A DNA stretch of 6,477 nucleotides from Rhodospirillaceae bacterium (lineage in GTDB: Bacteria > Pseudomonadota > Alphaproteobacteria > Rhodospirillales > Magnetovibrionaceae): the NCBI GenBank assembly GCA_029881835.1, contig JAOULV010000084.1, positions 1 through 6,477 on the forward strand. Reading direction: 5' to 3'. Below are positions 5,469 to 6,477 of this stretch, in pieces; positions within the stretch are counted from its first letter, which is position 1; each line of letters starts with the position of its first letter. The notes beneath the pieces are model-generated. The model worked only from the letters and a program-made list of their open reading frames with translations, had not been told where the DNA came from and did no database searches. Position numbers and translations under genes: made by a program.

Positions 5469-6477
5469 ATGGAACTGGAACAAGGCACCCCAATTCTGGA
5501 TTCAATTTCCAGTATTGCCGATATCCGCTCCATGAGCACGGACGAAATTAAATCGCTTGCAACCGAGCTTCGCAACGAAACGGTTCGCACTGTTTCTATT
5601 ACCGGCGGGCATCTTGGGGCATCGCTTGGGGTGGTGGAATTAACCGTCGCGCTTCATCATGTTTTTAATACGCCAGATGACAGATTAATCTGGGATGTTG
5701 GCCACCAGTGTTATCCCCACAAAATATTAACTGGCAGGCGCAACAAAATGCGCACCCTGCGCCAAGGCGGTGGCATTTCCGGTTTCACCAATAGGGCGGA
5801 GAGCGAGTTTGATTCCTTTGGTGCGGGCCATAGCTCAACATCAATTTCTGCTGGTCTTGGTATGGCGGTTGCACGCGACCTTGAAGGTGGCATAAACAAC
5901 GTTATTGCGGTAATCGGTGATGGCGCAATGAGCGCAGGCATGGTTTACGAAGCCATGAACCATGCCGGCTCACAAGATTCACGTCTTATTATCATCCTTA
6001 ATGACAATGATATGTCCATTGCGCCCCCGGTTGGTGCCATGAGCGCTTATCTTTCAAGGCTTATTTCATCAAAACCTTATCGCCAAGCCCGTGATTTCGC
6101 CAAACAGCTTTCGCAAAAATTACCCCGCCGCCTGGAAGAGGCTGCCCGGCGAGCCGAAGAATACGCTCGCGGTCTTGTAACCGGCGGTACTTTGTTTGAA
6201 GAAATGGGTATTTATTATGTTGGACCCATTGATGGGCACAACATTGATCACTTGTTACCTGTTTTGAAAAATATTCGCGATGATGACGGTATGGGCCCGG
6301 TGTTGGTGCACGTTGTTACCCAAAAAGGTCACGGTTACGAACCGGCCGAACAATCGCCCGATAAATTTCATGGGGTTGGGCGTTTTGATGTGGTTACGGG
6401 CGCGCCTGAAGAAAAAGAAAAATCAAACATACCGACCTACACCAAAGTTTTCTCTGATGAAATTGTCAGGCTTGGCG
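5469..6477 (+). CDS. dxs: 1-deoxy-D-xylulose-5-phosphate synthase, N-terminal half (cut by window edge)
   Basis: This thiamine-diphosphate enzyme condenses pyruvate and glyceraldehyde 3-phosphate to 1-deoxy-D-xylulose 5-phosphate, the committed step of the MEP isoprenoid pathway and a source for thiamine and pyridoxal synthesis. 336 codons are visible of the roughly 620-640 usual. Motifs seen: GGHLGASLGVVELTVALH (46-63; H48 corresponds to E. coli H49), WDVGHQCYPHKILTGRR (75-91), GHSSTSISAGLG (120-131), the ThDP/Mg signature GDGAMSAG (150-157) through NDND (178-181), and VGPIDGHN (251-258). The frame is open to the edge; the transketolase pyrimidine-binding and C-terminal domains are missing. 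The ATG has AGAGG 8 nt upstream. It follows ispA in the same orientation, uniting an early and a late isoprenoid step. In related genomes an rRNA methyltransferase gene (tlyA) often follows, but that lies beyond this window. Confidence 0.96.
   Translation, partial: MELEQGTPILDSISSIADIRSMSTDEIKSLATELRNETVRTVSITGGHLGASLGVVELTVALHHVFNTPDDRLIWDVGHQCYPHKILTGRRNKMRTLRQGGGISGFTNRAESEFDSFGAGHSSTSISAGLGMAVARDLEGGINNVIAVIGDGAMSAGMVYEAMNHAGSQDSRLIIILNDNDMSIAPPVGAMSAYLSRLISSKPYRQARDFAKQLSQKLPRRLEEAARRAEEYARGLVTGGTLFEEMGIYYVGPIDGHNIDHLLPVLKNIRDDDGMGPVLVHVVTQKGHGYEPAEQSPDKFHGVGRFDVVTGAPEEKEKSNIPTYTKVFSDEIVRLG

Noticed and set aside
1..6477. Mobile element, prophage, CRISPR or defence island
   Set aside because: There are no transposase or integrase motifs, terminal inverted repeats, regular spaced repeats or known defence domains; genes are core metabolism and efflux.

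Overview
The window looks like ordinary chromosomal DNA from an alphaproteobacterium with a moderate GC content. The main reason is the plus-strand gene order: histone-deacetylase-family protein, xseB, ispA, dxs. This order is familiar from many alphaproteobacterial genomes, and the Dxs and IspA sequences have typical proteobacterial motifs. Genus or species cannot be read from the sequence. I see no transposon, phage gene, CRISPR array, tRNA or rRNA, and both partial genes are cut only by the window edges.

The left part (1-2989) is on the minus strand and encodes two parts of a tripartite RND efflux system. A periplasmic adaptor (membrane fusion protein, 1841-2989) is followed by the inner-membrane RND pump (1844 down to 1, C-terminal part missing). 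The two genes share an ATGA stop/start overlap, so they are almost certainly one operon with coupled translation. A good sigma70-type promoter (TTGAAA, 17-bp spacer, TAAGAT) lies just upstream of the adaptor gene. A 16-bp imperfect palindrome covers its -35 box and is a candidate operator. No outer-membrane channel gene is visible.

The divergent intergenic region (2990-3157) separates the pump operon from the plus-strand genes. The first plus-strand gene (3158-4087) is a complete zinc-dependent deacetylase of the HDAC/AcuC/acetylpolyamine amidohydrolase superfamily with every catalytic residue present. A 65-bp gap follows, holding a hairpin and a plausible promoter. Next come xseB (small subunit of exonuclease VII, 4153-4428) and, 2 bp later, ispA (farnesyl diphosphate synthase, GTG start, 4431-5342). 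After a 126-bp gap, dxs (1-deoxy-D-xylulose-5-phosphate synthase, 5469 to the window end) begins and runs off the right edge.

Functionally, dxs performs the first step of the MEP isoprenoid pathway and ispA makes the C15 prenyl diphosphate that feeds quinone, undecaprenyl and other terpenoid synthesis. xseB and the deacetylase are linked by conserved position rather than by an obvious shared pathway. I did not find a convincing undescribed system. The items most worth checking are regulatory: the palindrome over the pump promoter, the hairpin overlapping the xseB promoter, and the duplicated ribosome binding site of xseB. One protein-level point is the Asp-Ala pair in TM4 of the RND pump.
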